Origin: Enterocloster bolteae | GTDB lineage: Bacteria > Bacillota > Clostridia > Lachnospirales > Lachnospiraceae | Assembly: GCA_021772025.1 (NCBI GenBank) | Contig: JAETNT010000021.1 | Location: forward strand, 1 to 62,880 | DNA length: 62,880 bases | Reading direction: 5' to 3' | In this document: positions 52,082 through 60,214 of the stretch, one piece after another | Layout: every line of letters starts with the position of its first letter | Numbering within the stretch: the first letter of the stretch is position 1 | Notes under the pieces: model-generated | What the model was told of the DNA's origin: nothing | Seen by the model: only the letters and a program-made list of their open reading frames with translations | Databases searched by the model: none | Translations under genes and position numbers: made by a program

Positions 52082-52720
52082 ATGGAAATAAATGAAAGAG
52101 ATGCGGTTTTAAAAAATTGCAGCCGTTGTGCTGTATATAATCATAAAGGAAAACGTCTTGCTGAAGCCAGGGTGGTACATACAAATAATAAAATCTCCCT
52201 TTTTTTCACCGAATATGGGCTTTCAGACGGACGTTTTAGAACAAGAGTGGATTTTTTTGATGAAAGACGCGGGATGATTATAACGCTGAGCGAGGTTATC
52301 ATACACAGAAATCCATCCTTTCCTGAGGAGGCGGAACCCTGGGCTGCGGAGTGCGTTATACTGGATGTAAAGCAGGTGGTGCAGCGCCAAAAGGATATCC
52401 GTGTAAAAATAAAGATAGATATTAAATTCAGGAAATGCAGCGATGGGTCTGCCTTTTTCGGGACAGTCCGGAATTTATCTGCCGGCGGTCTCTATATGAC
52501 AACCAAAAAGCCGCTGTTAAAAGGAGAGAAGATTGCTTTTTCCTATAACTTCCGGACACTGGAACGCCCCTTTGAACTTGAGGTTTTACGGGTGGGACAG
52601 GCCGGAGGAAAAGGGTATGGGTATGGCTGCCGTTTTGTGGGGCTGACAGACGGCGGAGAAGCAGCGATTCGAGGCTTTGTATACAAGAAACAGAGGGAAA
52701 AGGGCTCTGAGAAGATATGA
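52082..52720 (+). CDS. PilZ/YcgR-like flagellar brake protein
   Basis: 212 residues. The N-terminal half looks like a YcgR-N type beta domain. The PilZ domain starts at about residue 95 with QRQKDIRVKI and has NLSAGGLYM. The usual c-di-GMP pattern is QRRxxxR and (D/N)xSxxG; here the second Arg of the first motif is Gln (QRQ), so binding may be altered. PilZ proteins of this layout slow the motor or act on stators. The gene lies between the transglycosylase and the GT2 gene, overlapping the latter by 4 bases. Confidence 0.8.
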   Translation: MEINERDAVLKNCSRCAVYNHKGKRLAEARVVHTNNKISLFFTEYGLSDGRFRTRVDFFDERRGMIITLSEVIIHRNPSFPEEAEPWAAECVILDVKQVVQRQKDIRVKIKIDIKFRKCSDGSAFFGTVRNLSAGGLYMTTKKPLLKGEKIAFSYNFRTLERPFELEVLRVGQAGGKGYGYGCRFVGLTDGGEAAIRGFVYKKQREKGSEKI

Positions 52721-53799
52721 AAATCAATCTTGTGATGATTGTAAAAAATGAGGAGCGTTCTTTGGGACAATGCCTGGAGCAGGCCGGAGGGCTTGTGGAT
52801 GAGATTGTAATAGCCGACACAGGCTCAACGGACCGTTCAGTGGAAATTGCCAGAAAATATGGAGCAAAAGTGTGGGAATATGGGTGGAAAGACGACTTTG
52901 CGGCAGCCAGGAATTTTGCCCTCAGGCATTCGGACGCGGAGTGGAATCTGGTATTGGATGCGGATGAGTATCTGCTGCCTTGCAGCAGAGAAAAACTGGA
53001 GCGGCAGATTTATGATTATTCCGCCAGATATGGTGGAAGATGGATCGGCAGCCTACTGCGCAGGGACTTTTGGAAGGAGGAGGGGAGGACAGAAAGCAGT
53101 CTTACTTATCTCCCTAGGCTTCTTCCAAGAAGGGCCTGCTATTTTGGCATTATCCACGAGCAGCCGGAAGAGACAGGCCCCTTTTTAAAGCTTCCCCTGG
53201 AAGCGGAGCACGATGGATACCTATATACGGATAAAAGCAGGCGCAATCTGGAATATTTAAAGAAAGCGGTCCGGTACTATCCGGAAGATATGTATTATAG
53301 GTTTCAAATGGCAGTTACACTGCGAAACGCAAACATGTCTCAGGAAAGCCTTTTCTGGTTTCGGGAATTTTATAATAATGCATCAAGGAAATCCGGGTAT
53401 TGGTCAGAAGGTGTGGTTTCCTATCTGTACGCTTTGCTGGAGACCGGAACACAATCCGGTTTGTCCGAGGCTTTCGCGGTTGTAAAAAGGGAACAGTCAT
53501 ATATGCAGGACCAGGCGGATTTCTGGTTTGTATGCGGTTTGTTTTATATGAAGCTGGTGCTTTCAGATGTTTCATTATATATTGAGTTTCTGCCCAGGAT
53601 TGAGGACAGCTTCCTGGAATGTCTTCGGATTGGCGAACGCCCGGGCGGCGTGACTGGTACCGGCTCTTTTAAGGCGGCATACAACCTGGCTTTATGGTAT
53701 GAAGTATCAGGTCAGACAGAAAAGGCGGTAAAATATTATAAGGACGCGGCTGCCAGCTTTGAACCTGCCGGAGAACGGCTTAAGATGCTTATTTTTTAA
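52717..53799 (+). CDS. GT2-family glycosyltransferase with TPR-like C-terminus
   Basis: 360 residues. N-terminus MKINLVMIVKNEERSLGQCL, then ADTGSTDRSVEI and the metal motif DADEY at 81-85, the same positions as in the protein at 1777. The helical C-terminal half (YNLALWYEVSGQTEKAVKYY near the end) is TPR-like. It ends about 80 bases before the flagellin ATG, so flagellin O-glycosylation is a reasonable hypothesis, since such genes often neighbour flagellin. The sugar is unknown. Confidence 0.8.
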   Translation: MKINLVMIVKNEERSLGQCLEQAGGLVDEIVIADTGSTDRSVEIARKYGAKVWEYGWKDDFAAARNFALRHSDAEWNLVLDADEYLLPCSREKLERQIYDYSARYGGRWIGSLLRRDFWKEEGRTESSLTYLPRLLPRRACYFGIIHEQPEETGPFLKLPLEAEHDGYLYTDKSRRNLEYLKKAVRYYPEDMYYRFQMAVTLRNANMSQESLFWFREFYNNASRKSGYWSEGVVSYLYALLETGTQSGLSEAFAVVKREQSYMQDQADFWFVCGLFYMKLVLSDVSLYIEFLPRIEDSFLECLRIGERPGGVTGTGSFKAAYNLALWYEVSGQTEKAVKYYKDAAASFEPAGERLKMLIF

Positions 53800-53805
53800 A
53801 AATAC

Positions 53806-53832
53806 TTATGTTTTTAACGAATATGCCGATAT
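53806..53832 (+). promoter_or_regulatory. Sigma28-type promoter for flagellin
   Basis: TTAT (53806-53809), a 15-base spacer and GCCGATAT (53825-53832). Transcripts would start near 53838 and have a ~40-base leader with GGA motifs at 53843, 53868 and 53872, candidate CsrA contacts. Confidence 0.9.
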
Positions 53833-53877
53833 TAAAACATATGGAATATAGAATAAAGCAGAAAGGTGGAAGGACAG

Positions 53878-54729
53878 ATGCGGATACAGAACAACATAGC
53901 ATCAATAAATTCGGCCAGAAACCAGGGTATAGCAAAAGGAAAAATCAATAAAACTCTGGAAAAGCTGTCATCCGGTTATCGGATTAACCGAGCCGGAGAT
54001 GATGCGGCAGGACTGGCTATATCGGAACTGATGCGCAGCCAGATTGCAGGGCTGGACCAGGCCATGCGCAATAACAACGATGGTATCAGTATGACCAACA
54101 CTGGTGAGGGAGCGCTTCAGGAGGTTCATTCCATGCTTCAGAGAATGAAGACTTTGGCTGTCCAGGCAGCCAATGGTACATATGATTCAGTAGCCAGGGC
54201 AAATATTGATATGGAGCGTCAGGAACTGCTGGGAGAGATTGACCGTATCAGCCAGACAACTGATTTTGCCGGAATACCATTGTTTGGAACCGCAGAAACA
54301 ATTCCGCCTGGCTTCACACCGCCGGAATTAAAGGATAACATAGTGCTTCAGATTGGTCATTCATCGGAAGAAACCATGGATGTGGGTCGGTATTATATGG
54401 GAAGCAAAGAATTGCTTCTGGATAAGGTCAGCTTTCGCAGCGGAGAGACTGCCAATGAGGCAATGGGAAAGATTGACGCGGCAATTGAAGCGGTGGCTGA
54501 CGTAAGGGCATCTTTCGGGGCAACTTTAAACCATCTGGAGCATACCAATAATAATTTAGGAGTGACAAAGGAGAACATGACGGCTGCAGAAAGCGGGATA
54601 CGTGACACGAATATGGCTGAGAAGTTTACAGAATTTACTACGGAAAATATATTGCTTCAGGCTGCCAATGCCATGCTCTCCCATGCAAATAATCTGCCGG
54701 AATTTACGCTTCGGCTTCTCCAGGGCTAA
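53878..54729 (+). CDS. Flagellin
   Basis: 283 residues from ATG 53878 (AAAGGTGG 8 bases upstream; a GTG at 53866 overlaps that site and is rejected). N-terminal D0/D1: MRIQNNIASINSARNQGI, then TLEKLSSGYRINRAGDDAAG. The C-terminal D0 is TENILLQAANAMLSHANN ending in LLQG. The variable domain is very short, typical of small Firmicute flagellins. It is the only flagellin gene in the window and probably a main filament subunit. It has its own sigma28 promoter, and fliW-csrA and fliS are in the same locus. Confidence 0.96.
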   Translation: MRIQNNIASINSARNQGIAKGKINKTLEKLSSGYRINRAGDDAAGLAISELMRSQIAGLDQAMRNNNDGISMTNTGEGALQEVHSMLQRMKTLAVQAANGTYDSVARANIDMERQELLGEIDRISQTTDFAGIPLFGTAETIPPGFTPPELKDNIVLQIGHSSEETMDVGRYYMGSKELLLDKVSFRSGETANEAMGKIDAAIEAVADVRASFGATLNHLEHTNNNLGVTKENMTAAESGIRDTNMAEKFTEFTTENILLQAANAMLSHANNLPEFTLRLLQG

Positions 54730-54806
54730 GTAATCAAGAGAAAAGTAAGCGATAAAACCCTGGTGTGTATGGTAATATATGATTTATTAATGCGGGGGAG
54801 AAAAAA

Positions 54807-56486
54807 ATGTTTAAAGACTTAAAAGTCGGAAGAAAGCTGCAGATTGGATTTGGAATTGTTTTAGGGTTTAATATAATAGCTGTTTTAGTTACAATTATGG
54901 GATTTAACCGCATGTTTAATAAGCTGGATCAATTTTACCGCGTACCCTATCCATCGGTAAAGGCGGCTGTGGAAGCGCAGGCGCTTACAAGGAAGATTCA
55001 GCTGAACGTGTACCGTTCTTATGAACTTGATGATGACGCTCAGATTCAGTCAATCATGCGTGAGATTGAAGGCGAGGCGTCTGCGCTTTCCGTTACGCTG
55101 GAAGCTCTTAAGGACGCATGGAATGGCAGCACGGCTTTATGGCAGGCGGTTGAGAACACGTCTGCAAATGTAAGCTCCCTCCGCGGCAAAGCGGTGGAGT
55201 ATATCAGTGCGCGGGATGACAAAAACGCCCTTCTTGTAATTGAGGGAGAATACAGGCAGGCCTGCGGGAATTTTGATACGGCGCTTCAGAACGTGATAGA
55301 GGAGTCTCAGAAAAGTGCCCAGTCTTATTATGATTCCGGAGTGGCTACCGTCCGCATGAGCTATGTTTTTTTGTCTGTGTTTTCCCTTATGCTTTTGTTT
55401 ATTACAGTTATTATAACCCAACGCCTGACCAGGGAATTGGTTTTTCCTATAACGGAGATAGAAAACGCTGTCAGAGAAATGGCCAATGGAAATATGGGCT
55501 CTAAGGTCACTTATACTTCAAAGGATGAGCTTGGCGGACTTGCGGAGAACCTGCGCTTTGTTTTATCCACATTGTCTGCATACATCCGCCATATATGCAG
55601 CCGCCTGGACTCAATGGCTTCCGGAGATTTTACTATAGAGATGGATATGGACTATCTCGGCGAATTTGCATCCATCAAGGATTCCGGGAACAAGATAATC
55701 AGCACCTTGAATGACGCCCTGAGTCAGATTCACCGGGCCTCCAACCAGGTGGCCAGCGGATCAGAGCAGGTATCCAGCGGCGCTCAGTCCCTTAGTCAGG
55801 GAGCAACCGAGCAGGCAAGTTCCATTGAAGAGCTGGCAGCTACAATTAATGAACTGTCTGAGCAGGTTAAGCAGACAGCCCAAAATTCCGGCGACATCAA
55901 TGTGCTGGTGGAGGCTGCGGGCAATGGGGTAGAGGGCAGCAATCAGCAAATGAAAGAAATGATGTCCGCAATGACAAGGATTAACGAGAGTTCCAGTGAA
56001 ATTGAAAAAATAATCAAAACCATTGAGGATATTGCGTTCCAGACCAATATCCTTGCCCTGAACGCAGCAGTTGAAGCAGCGCGGGCAGGCACTGCGGGAA
56101 AAGGCTTTGCAGTGGTTGCCGATGAGGTTCGGAGCCTGGCATCCAAGAGTGCGGAGGCTGCAAAAGATACAACGGTATTGATTAACCACTCGTTAGAAGC
56201 AGTGGCAGAGGGGACACGGATTGCCAGGGAGACACAAAGTTCCCTGCTTAATGTTGTTGAAAAAGCCCAGAAGATTACAGTGGGTATGGCAAAGATTACG
56301 GAAGCGGCCAGTATGCAGGCTGAAGGAATTGCCCAGGTAACTACGGGAGTTGATCAGATATCATCTGTTGTACAGACTAATGCAGCTACAGCCGAGGAGA
56401 GCGCGGCAACAAGCCAGGAATTGTCAAGCCAGTCAAGCCTGCTTAAGGATCTTGTAGGCCGTTTTAGACTGAAGGATATGCGCTGA
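54807..56486 (+). CDS. Methyl-accepting chemotaxis protein
   Basis: 559 residues. Transmembrane helices at about 13-35 and 187-208, an extracytoplasmic helical sensor between, then HAMP and a signalling domain with [20 protein letters not shown] and [15 protein letters not shown]. The overall layout matches the receptor at 9622, with a different sensor. It follows flagellin by 77 bases without a clear terminator and may be read through from the flagellin promoter. A weak sigma28-like AGCGATAA (54748-54755) lacks a good -35. Confidence 0.93.
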   Translation: MFKDLKVGRKLQIGFGIVLGFNIIAVLVTIMGFNRMFNKLDQFYRVPYPSVKAAVEAQALTRKIQLNVYRSYELDDDAQIQSIMREIEGEASALSVTLEALKDAWNGSTALWQAVENTSANVSSLRGKAVEYISARDDKNALLVIEGEYRQACGNFDTALQNVIEESQKSAQSYYDSGVATVRMSYVFLSVFSLMLLFITVIITQRLTRELVFPITEIENAVREMANGNMGSKVTYTSKDELGGLAENLRFVLSTLSAYIRHICSRLDSMASGDFTIEMDMDYLGEFASIKDSGNKIISTLNDALSQIHRASNQVASGSEQVSSGAQSLSQGATEQASSIEELAATINELSEQVKQTAQNSGDINVLVEAAGNGVEGSNQQMKEMMSAMTRINESSSEIEKIIKTIEDIAFQTNILALNAAVEAARAGTAGKGFAVVADEVRSLASKSAEAAKDTTVLINHSLEAVAEGTRIARETQSSLLNVVEKAQKITVGMAKITEAASMQAEGIAQVTTGVDQISSVVQTNAATAEESAATSQELSSQSSLLKDLVGRFRLKDMR

Positions 56487-56527
56487 CTTTTTTTGATAAA
56501 AAAATGATATGTAAGGAGATTCACAGT

Positions 56528-56632
56528 ATGGTTGATTTATTATTTTATATGGTGGCAGCAGTTGCTATAATCGGGGGAATTATAAAGATTGTGGCAAAAA
56601 AGAAGAAAGATAAGGAAGACGAAAAAGAGTAG
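56528..56632 (+). CDS. Small single-pass membrane peptide (34 residues)
   Basis: The ORF starts at ATG 56528 with AAGGAG about 8 bases upstream and ends at TAG 56630-56632. It encodes a hydrophobic stretch (LLFYMVAAVAIIGGIIKIVA) followed by a Lys/Glu/Asp-rich tail KKKKDKEDEKE. The good ribosome binding site, hydrophobic-then-charged layout and terminator just after it argue for a real small protein. It is too short to assign to a family. It is probably cotranscribed with the receptor gene, 41 bases before it. Confidence 0.6.
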   Translation: MVDLLFYMVAAVAIIGGIIKIVAKKKKDKEDEKE

Positions 56633-56655
56633 CAGGATACGGAAAAACTGAGTCC

Positions 56656-56695
56656 AGGCCGGTCGGAGCGGTATTTATGCTGCTCTGGCCGGCCT
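56656..56695 (+). terminator. Hairpin terminator before fliD
   Basis: A GC-rich stem of 14 positions with two mismatches (56656-56669 with 56682-56695, AGGCCGG paired with CCGGCCT at the base) and a 12-base loop, followed by TTCAACTTTATT. It would end the flagellin-receptor-small peptide transcript. Confidence 0.75.
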
Positions 56696-56718
56696 TTCAA
56701 CTTTATTGTCTTTCTTCC

Positions 56719-56745
56719 TTATTGTTTTCTAAAAAATGCCGATAA
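56719..56745 (+). promoter_or_regulatory. Sigma28-type promoter for fliD-fliS
   Basis: TTAT (56719-56722), a 15-base spacer and GCCGATAA (56738-56745), about 48 bases before the fliD ATG at 56793. Confidence 0.88.
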
Positions 56746-56792
56746 AATAAAGAGAAAAGTAAAATCAGTATGAGATGAAAGGAGAACGGAAA

Positions 56793-59315
56793 ATGGCAAG
56801 TGTATCTGGCGCAACGAGCAGTTTAGGAAATACGAGTTTAAGGGGATATGGCGGTCTGTCCTCCGGTATAGACCGCGATGCAATAATTGAGCAGATGACA
56901 GCAGGGACTCAGGCAAAGATAACCAGCCAGAATAAGAAGATGACAAGCCTTAGCTGGAAGCAGGAGGCGTATCAGTCTGTCAGCGCAAAAATTCTGGATC
57001 TGCAGGATAATTATTTTTCGTACAGCAGCGGCTTTAATCTGAAGGATGCTTCTGTATTTGCAAAAAACCGGGTGACGGCATTGGGAAAAACAGATGCGAC
57101 TAAGTTTGTATCAGCCAGCGGAAGTTCAAGCATGACAGATTATATGTCCATATTAGGTGTAAAGCAGATGGCATCTTCCACTACGCTGCTGTCAGCCGGC
57201 AAGCGGGCCCAAAGTATTAAGACCGGGATTACGGAGGACAGCCTTACAAATGAAGTTTACAGAACATCAAAGTTAAAAGGAACCAAGCTGGAATTCGGCA
57301 CCTACAGCGTAACGGATCACAGCTTTAAATCAGCCGGTACCTTTACTTTCCCGGCTTCCTATACGGATAAGGATGAGAATGGGAAAGAAATAACAGTCAC
57401 GCTGGATTATACCTCTGATATGGATGCAGTAAATAGCGAGACAGGCAGGCTGTTTGGGGAAGAACTGGCAGAGGGATTAAATAAGGCTCTGGCCCAGTCC
57501 AGCATTAAGTCGGGAAATGACAAACTTGCAGATGTAGCAGAGTTTAAATATGAAAATGGAGTTATGAAGCTGTCAGAGAAGAACGGCAAGACAACGGATC
57601 TTGTCATTCGGTCATCCTCCAGCGCATTGAAGGCACTGGGCTATGATTCGGAGGGAAAGGACGAATCCAACGGAATCAGCCTGGAGAAGCTGGGAGAAAA
57701 TCAGAAGCTCTTTAAAGATACATATGCATCCAGTGAGAATATGGTTGATTTTCTGAAGGGAAAGAAGCTGTCATTCAGTTTTGGCGGACAGACAAAGGAG
57801 ATAGAGCTGGTAAAATCAGGCGAAAGCTTTGCCAGTTTGGATGAACTTCAGCAGACCATGCAGAAACGTCTGGATCAGGCATTTGGAACAGACAACATTA
57901 AGGTAGAGAATCAAAATGGCAGCCTGGAATTCGACCTGGGACCGGCGGCTTCCCCAAACCAAACACTTACCATTACCTCCGGGGACGCGGATGTAAGAAA
58001 GACACTGGGAATTCAGAAGGGGGCCAGTAATAAGCTGAGCGCGGAGAGCAGTATCCGTGATAATATCGATAAATTGCTGCCGGATGCTACAGATGAGGAA
58101 AAGAAAGCTTTTCTTGAGGATTTGAATCAAAATGGCCTGATTATTAACGGCGTCAGAATAAAGGGAGTTACAGCCGACACGTCCATTAACGGAATGATAG
58201 AAAAAATTAATTCAACGGAAGATGCCGGTGTAAAAGCTTCCTACCTTTCAAGTTCCAACCAGTTTGTTCTGGTAACATCAGAGACAGGCAAGGGAAGGGA
58301 GATTACCCTTGACGGCGCTTCAAAAGCCATTTTTGGAGCCAGGACTGACAGCGGAGAATTTGTGGACAGCAGCTTTAAACAAACAGATACCAACAAGGTA
58401 ACCGAAGGCAGCCTAGAAGCAGGAAGAAACGCTGAGGTGCTTGTAAGCTATGGGAATGGGATAAAAACCCTTGTTGAAAGTTCCTCAAATACCTTTGACT
58501 TGGACGGTATGAAAGTCACTGTTTCCGGCGTTTTCGGAGATGTGAGGCAGGAGGACGGTTCATGGACTTCTGACACATCCATGGCAGTTACCTTCAGCGC
58601 ATCAGCGGATGTGGACGGCGTGACCGAAGCAGTAAAGAAATTTTTTGAAGAATATAATGCAATGGTTACAGAAGTCAATAAGCAGATTACTACCAGACCG
58701 GATTCATCATATGGTCCTCTGACCGATGCCCAAAAGGCTGAGATGACTGAAACCTCCATTGAAAACTGGGAGAAAAAAGCAAAGGAAGGGCTGCTGTTTA
58801 ACGATTCCACTATGCGTTCCCTGAGCACGGACCTGCAGTCCGTGATGACACAGATGTTAAACAGCGGAATCAGTTACCAGGACTTGGAGGAGATGGGGAT
58901 TACCATGTCAGATGATTACTTGGACGGGGGGACCATAACGTTTAATGAAGCAAAATTCAGGGCGGCTATGACCAGTGATCCGGATAAAGTGTCAAATGTA
59001 TTTACAGGCGGCGGCAGTGTGACTAAAGGTTTTACAAATATTGTAGAGGATACGCTGACCACATATGCGACCAGATACAGAAGTCAAAATGGAAATTCAT
59101 ACGGACGGCTTATTGAGGAGGCTGGTTCAGAGAAGATTCCTCTTTCAGTCATGAATAATCAGATTTACAGGCAGTTAAAGGATATGGAAGAGGTTCTGAA
59201 CAAATATAAATCCCAGCTTTCCACAGAGCAGGACCGTTATATAAAGCAGTTTACTTCCATGGAAACATTGATTAATCAGATGAACAGCCAGTCCAGCTAC
59301 CTGAGCCAGCTTTAG
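56793..59315 (+). CDS. fliD: FliD, filament cap protein
   Basis: About 840 residues from ATG 56793 (GGAG 8 bases upstream; the ATG at 56775 lies before the ribosome binding site). The N-terminus GYGGLSSGIDRDAIIEQMTA and QNKKMTSLSWKQEAYQSVSA is the FliD_N pattern, and the C-terminus has YRQLKDMEEVLNKYKSQLST and FTSMETLINQMNSQSSYLSQ. It caps the filament and folds flagellin subunits. It is longer than most FliDs, with extra variable domains in the middle. It has its own sigma28 promoter. Confidence 0.94.
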   Translation: MASVSGATSSLGNTSLRGYGGLSSGIDRDAIIEQMTAGTQAKITSQNKKMTSLSWKQEAYQSVSAKILDLQDNYFSYSSGFNLKDASVFAKNRVTALGKTDATKFVSASGSSSMTDYMSILGVKQMASSTTLLSAGKRAQSIKTGITEDSLTNEVYRTSKLKGTKLEFGTYSVTDHSFKSAGTFTFPASYTDKDENGKEITVTLDYTSDMDAVNSETGRLFGEELAEGLNKALAQSSIKSGNDKLADVAEFKYENGVMKLSEKNGKTTDLVIRSSSSALKALGYDSEGKDESNGISLEKLGENQKLFKDTYASSENMVDFLKGKKLSFSFGGQTKEIELVKSGESFASLDELQQTMQKRLDQAFGTDNIKVENQNGSLEFDLGPAASPNQTLTITSGDADVRKTLGIQKGASNKLSAESSIRDNIDKLLPDATDEEKKAFLEDLNQNGLIINGVRIKGVTADTSINGMIEKINSTEDAGVKASYLSSSNQFVLVTSETGKGREITLDGASKAIFGARTDSGEFVDSSFKQTDTNKVTEGSLEAGRNAEVLVSYGNGIKTLVESSSNTFDLDGMKVTVSGVFGDVRQEDGSWTSDTSMAVTFSASADVDGVTEAVKKFFEEYNAMVTEVNKQITTRPDSSYGPLTDAQKAEMTETSIENWEKKAKEGLLFNDSTMRSLSTDLQSVMTQMLNSGISYQDLEEMGITMSDDYLDGGTITFNEAKFRAAMTSDPDKVSNVFTGGGSVTKGFTNIVEDTLTTYATRYRSQNGNSYGRLIEEAGSEKIPLSVMNNQIYRQLKDMEEVLNKYKSQLSTEQDRYIKQFTSMETLINQMNSQSSYLSQL

Positions 59316-59352
59316 TAGTGATGAAAAGGTTTCCTGTTAGAAAGGGAATGCA

Positions 59353-59757
59353 ATGAACAGTTATCAAAAATACAAAGAAAACAGTGTCTATTCCATGAGC
59401 AGCTGGGAACTGCTTGATTTATTGTATGAAGAGGCGATTGGACGCTTGAGGAAGGCTGACTTGGCTTTGGATGATAAGGAATATGCGTTGTTTGATGATT
59501 GCCTGAGACGGGCTTCCAACATTGTGAGGTATTTAATTGATATCCTGGATATGAAACAGCCAATCAGCTATGACCTCCGGAGGATTTACGACTATTTAAT
59601 ACTGGATATCAGCAAAGTAAAGGCGGGCCGGGAACGGGAGCAAAAGGAAATTGGAAGGATAAGCCATATACTCAGCGAGTTGAAGGATGCATTTGAGCAG
59701 GCTGCCAGGGAGGTAAGTGATGTACATATGACAGATAGGAGAGGGGTGCTGGGATAG
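59353..59757 (+). CDS. fliS: FliS, flagellin export chaperone
   Basis: 134 residues, four-helix FliS type: MNSYQKYKENSVYSMSSWEL, LLYEEAIGRLRKADLAL and a C-terminal helical tail. It binds the flagellin C-terminus and prevents early polymerisation, and is also linked to FliW/CsrA control. It follows fliD by 37 bases with AAAGGG upstream. The next gene starts 6 bases after its stop. Confidence 0.93.
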   Translation: MNSYQKYKENSVYSMSSWELLDLLYEEAIGRLRKADLALDDKEYALFDDCLRRASNIVRYLIDILDMKQPISYDLRRIYDYLILDISKVKAGREREQKEIGRISHILSELKDAFEQAAREVSDVHMTDRRGVLG

Positions 59758-59763
59758 ACGGAT

Positions 59764-60159
59764 ATGGGGCTGGATTTGGAACAGGTGATGGTCTTGCTGC
59801 AGAGACGGTATAACTTCCTGAGAGAAATTAAACGTCTTACGGCTGATTTGCAGGACGCTGTCTCGCGGGAGGATTCCGTGTCAGCCGGTTTGATTCTCCA
59901 AATGCGTGCGGACGAAATGGAAAATATTGAAAATTGCCAGGAGCTGATTTGGAGAATGGCCGAAGAGGGACAAAGAGAAAATGAAGATATCCAAAGGCTT
60001 ATGTCCGGGGAATTCCTGTCAATGGCAGAAGGGATGAGCTATGAAGAGGATAAAATCCTGAAGCTTAGGAAAAAGACGGCGGCCCTTATTAAAGAGATAC
60101 AGGATGCGGACAAAATAGTAAATAAGAGAGCAGCTGGTACAAAGTCGTTTTACAAATAA
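59764..60159 (+). CDS. FliT-like flagellar chaperone, tentative
   Basis: 131 residues, entirely helical and charged: MGLDLEQVMVLLQRRYNFLR, then ADEMENIENCQELIWRMAEE. It matches no motif I can name with certainty, but small helical chaperones of the FliT type lie after fliD-fliS in many genomes, and length and position fit. Only 6 bases after fliS. A weak hairpin (60164-60188, ATAAAGC with GCTTTAT) follows it and may partly attenuate transcription. Confidence 0.6.
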   Translation: MGLDLEQVMVLLQRRYNFLREIKRLTADLQDAVSREDSVSAGLILQMRADEMENIENCQELIWRMAEEGQRENEDIQRLMSGEFLSMAEGMSYEEDKILKLRKKTAALIKEIQDADKIVNKRAAGTKSFYK

Positions 60160-60214
60160 AATGATAAAGCGCCACTCGAGGGCTTTATAAAAAATCAGAA
60201 AAGGAGGAATGAAT

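Noticed and set aside
54731..54755. Sigma28 promoter for the second chemoreceptor (AGCGATAA)
   Set aside because: Two mismatches in the octamer and no TTAT/TAAT at a 15-base distance; readthrough from flagellin is simpler.
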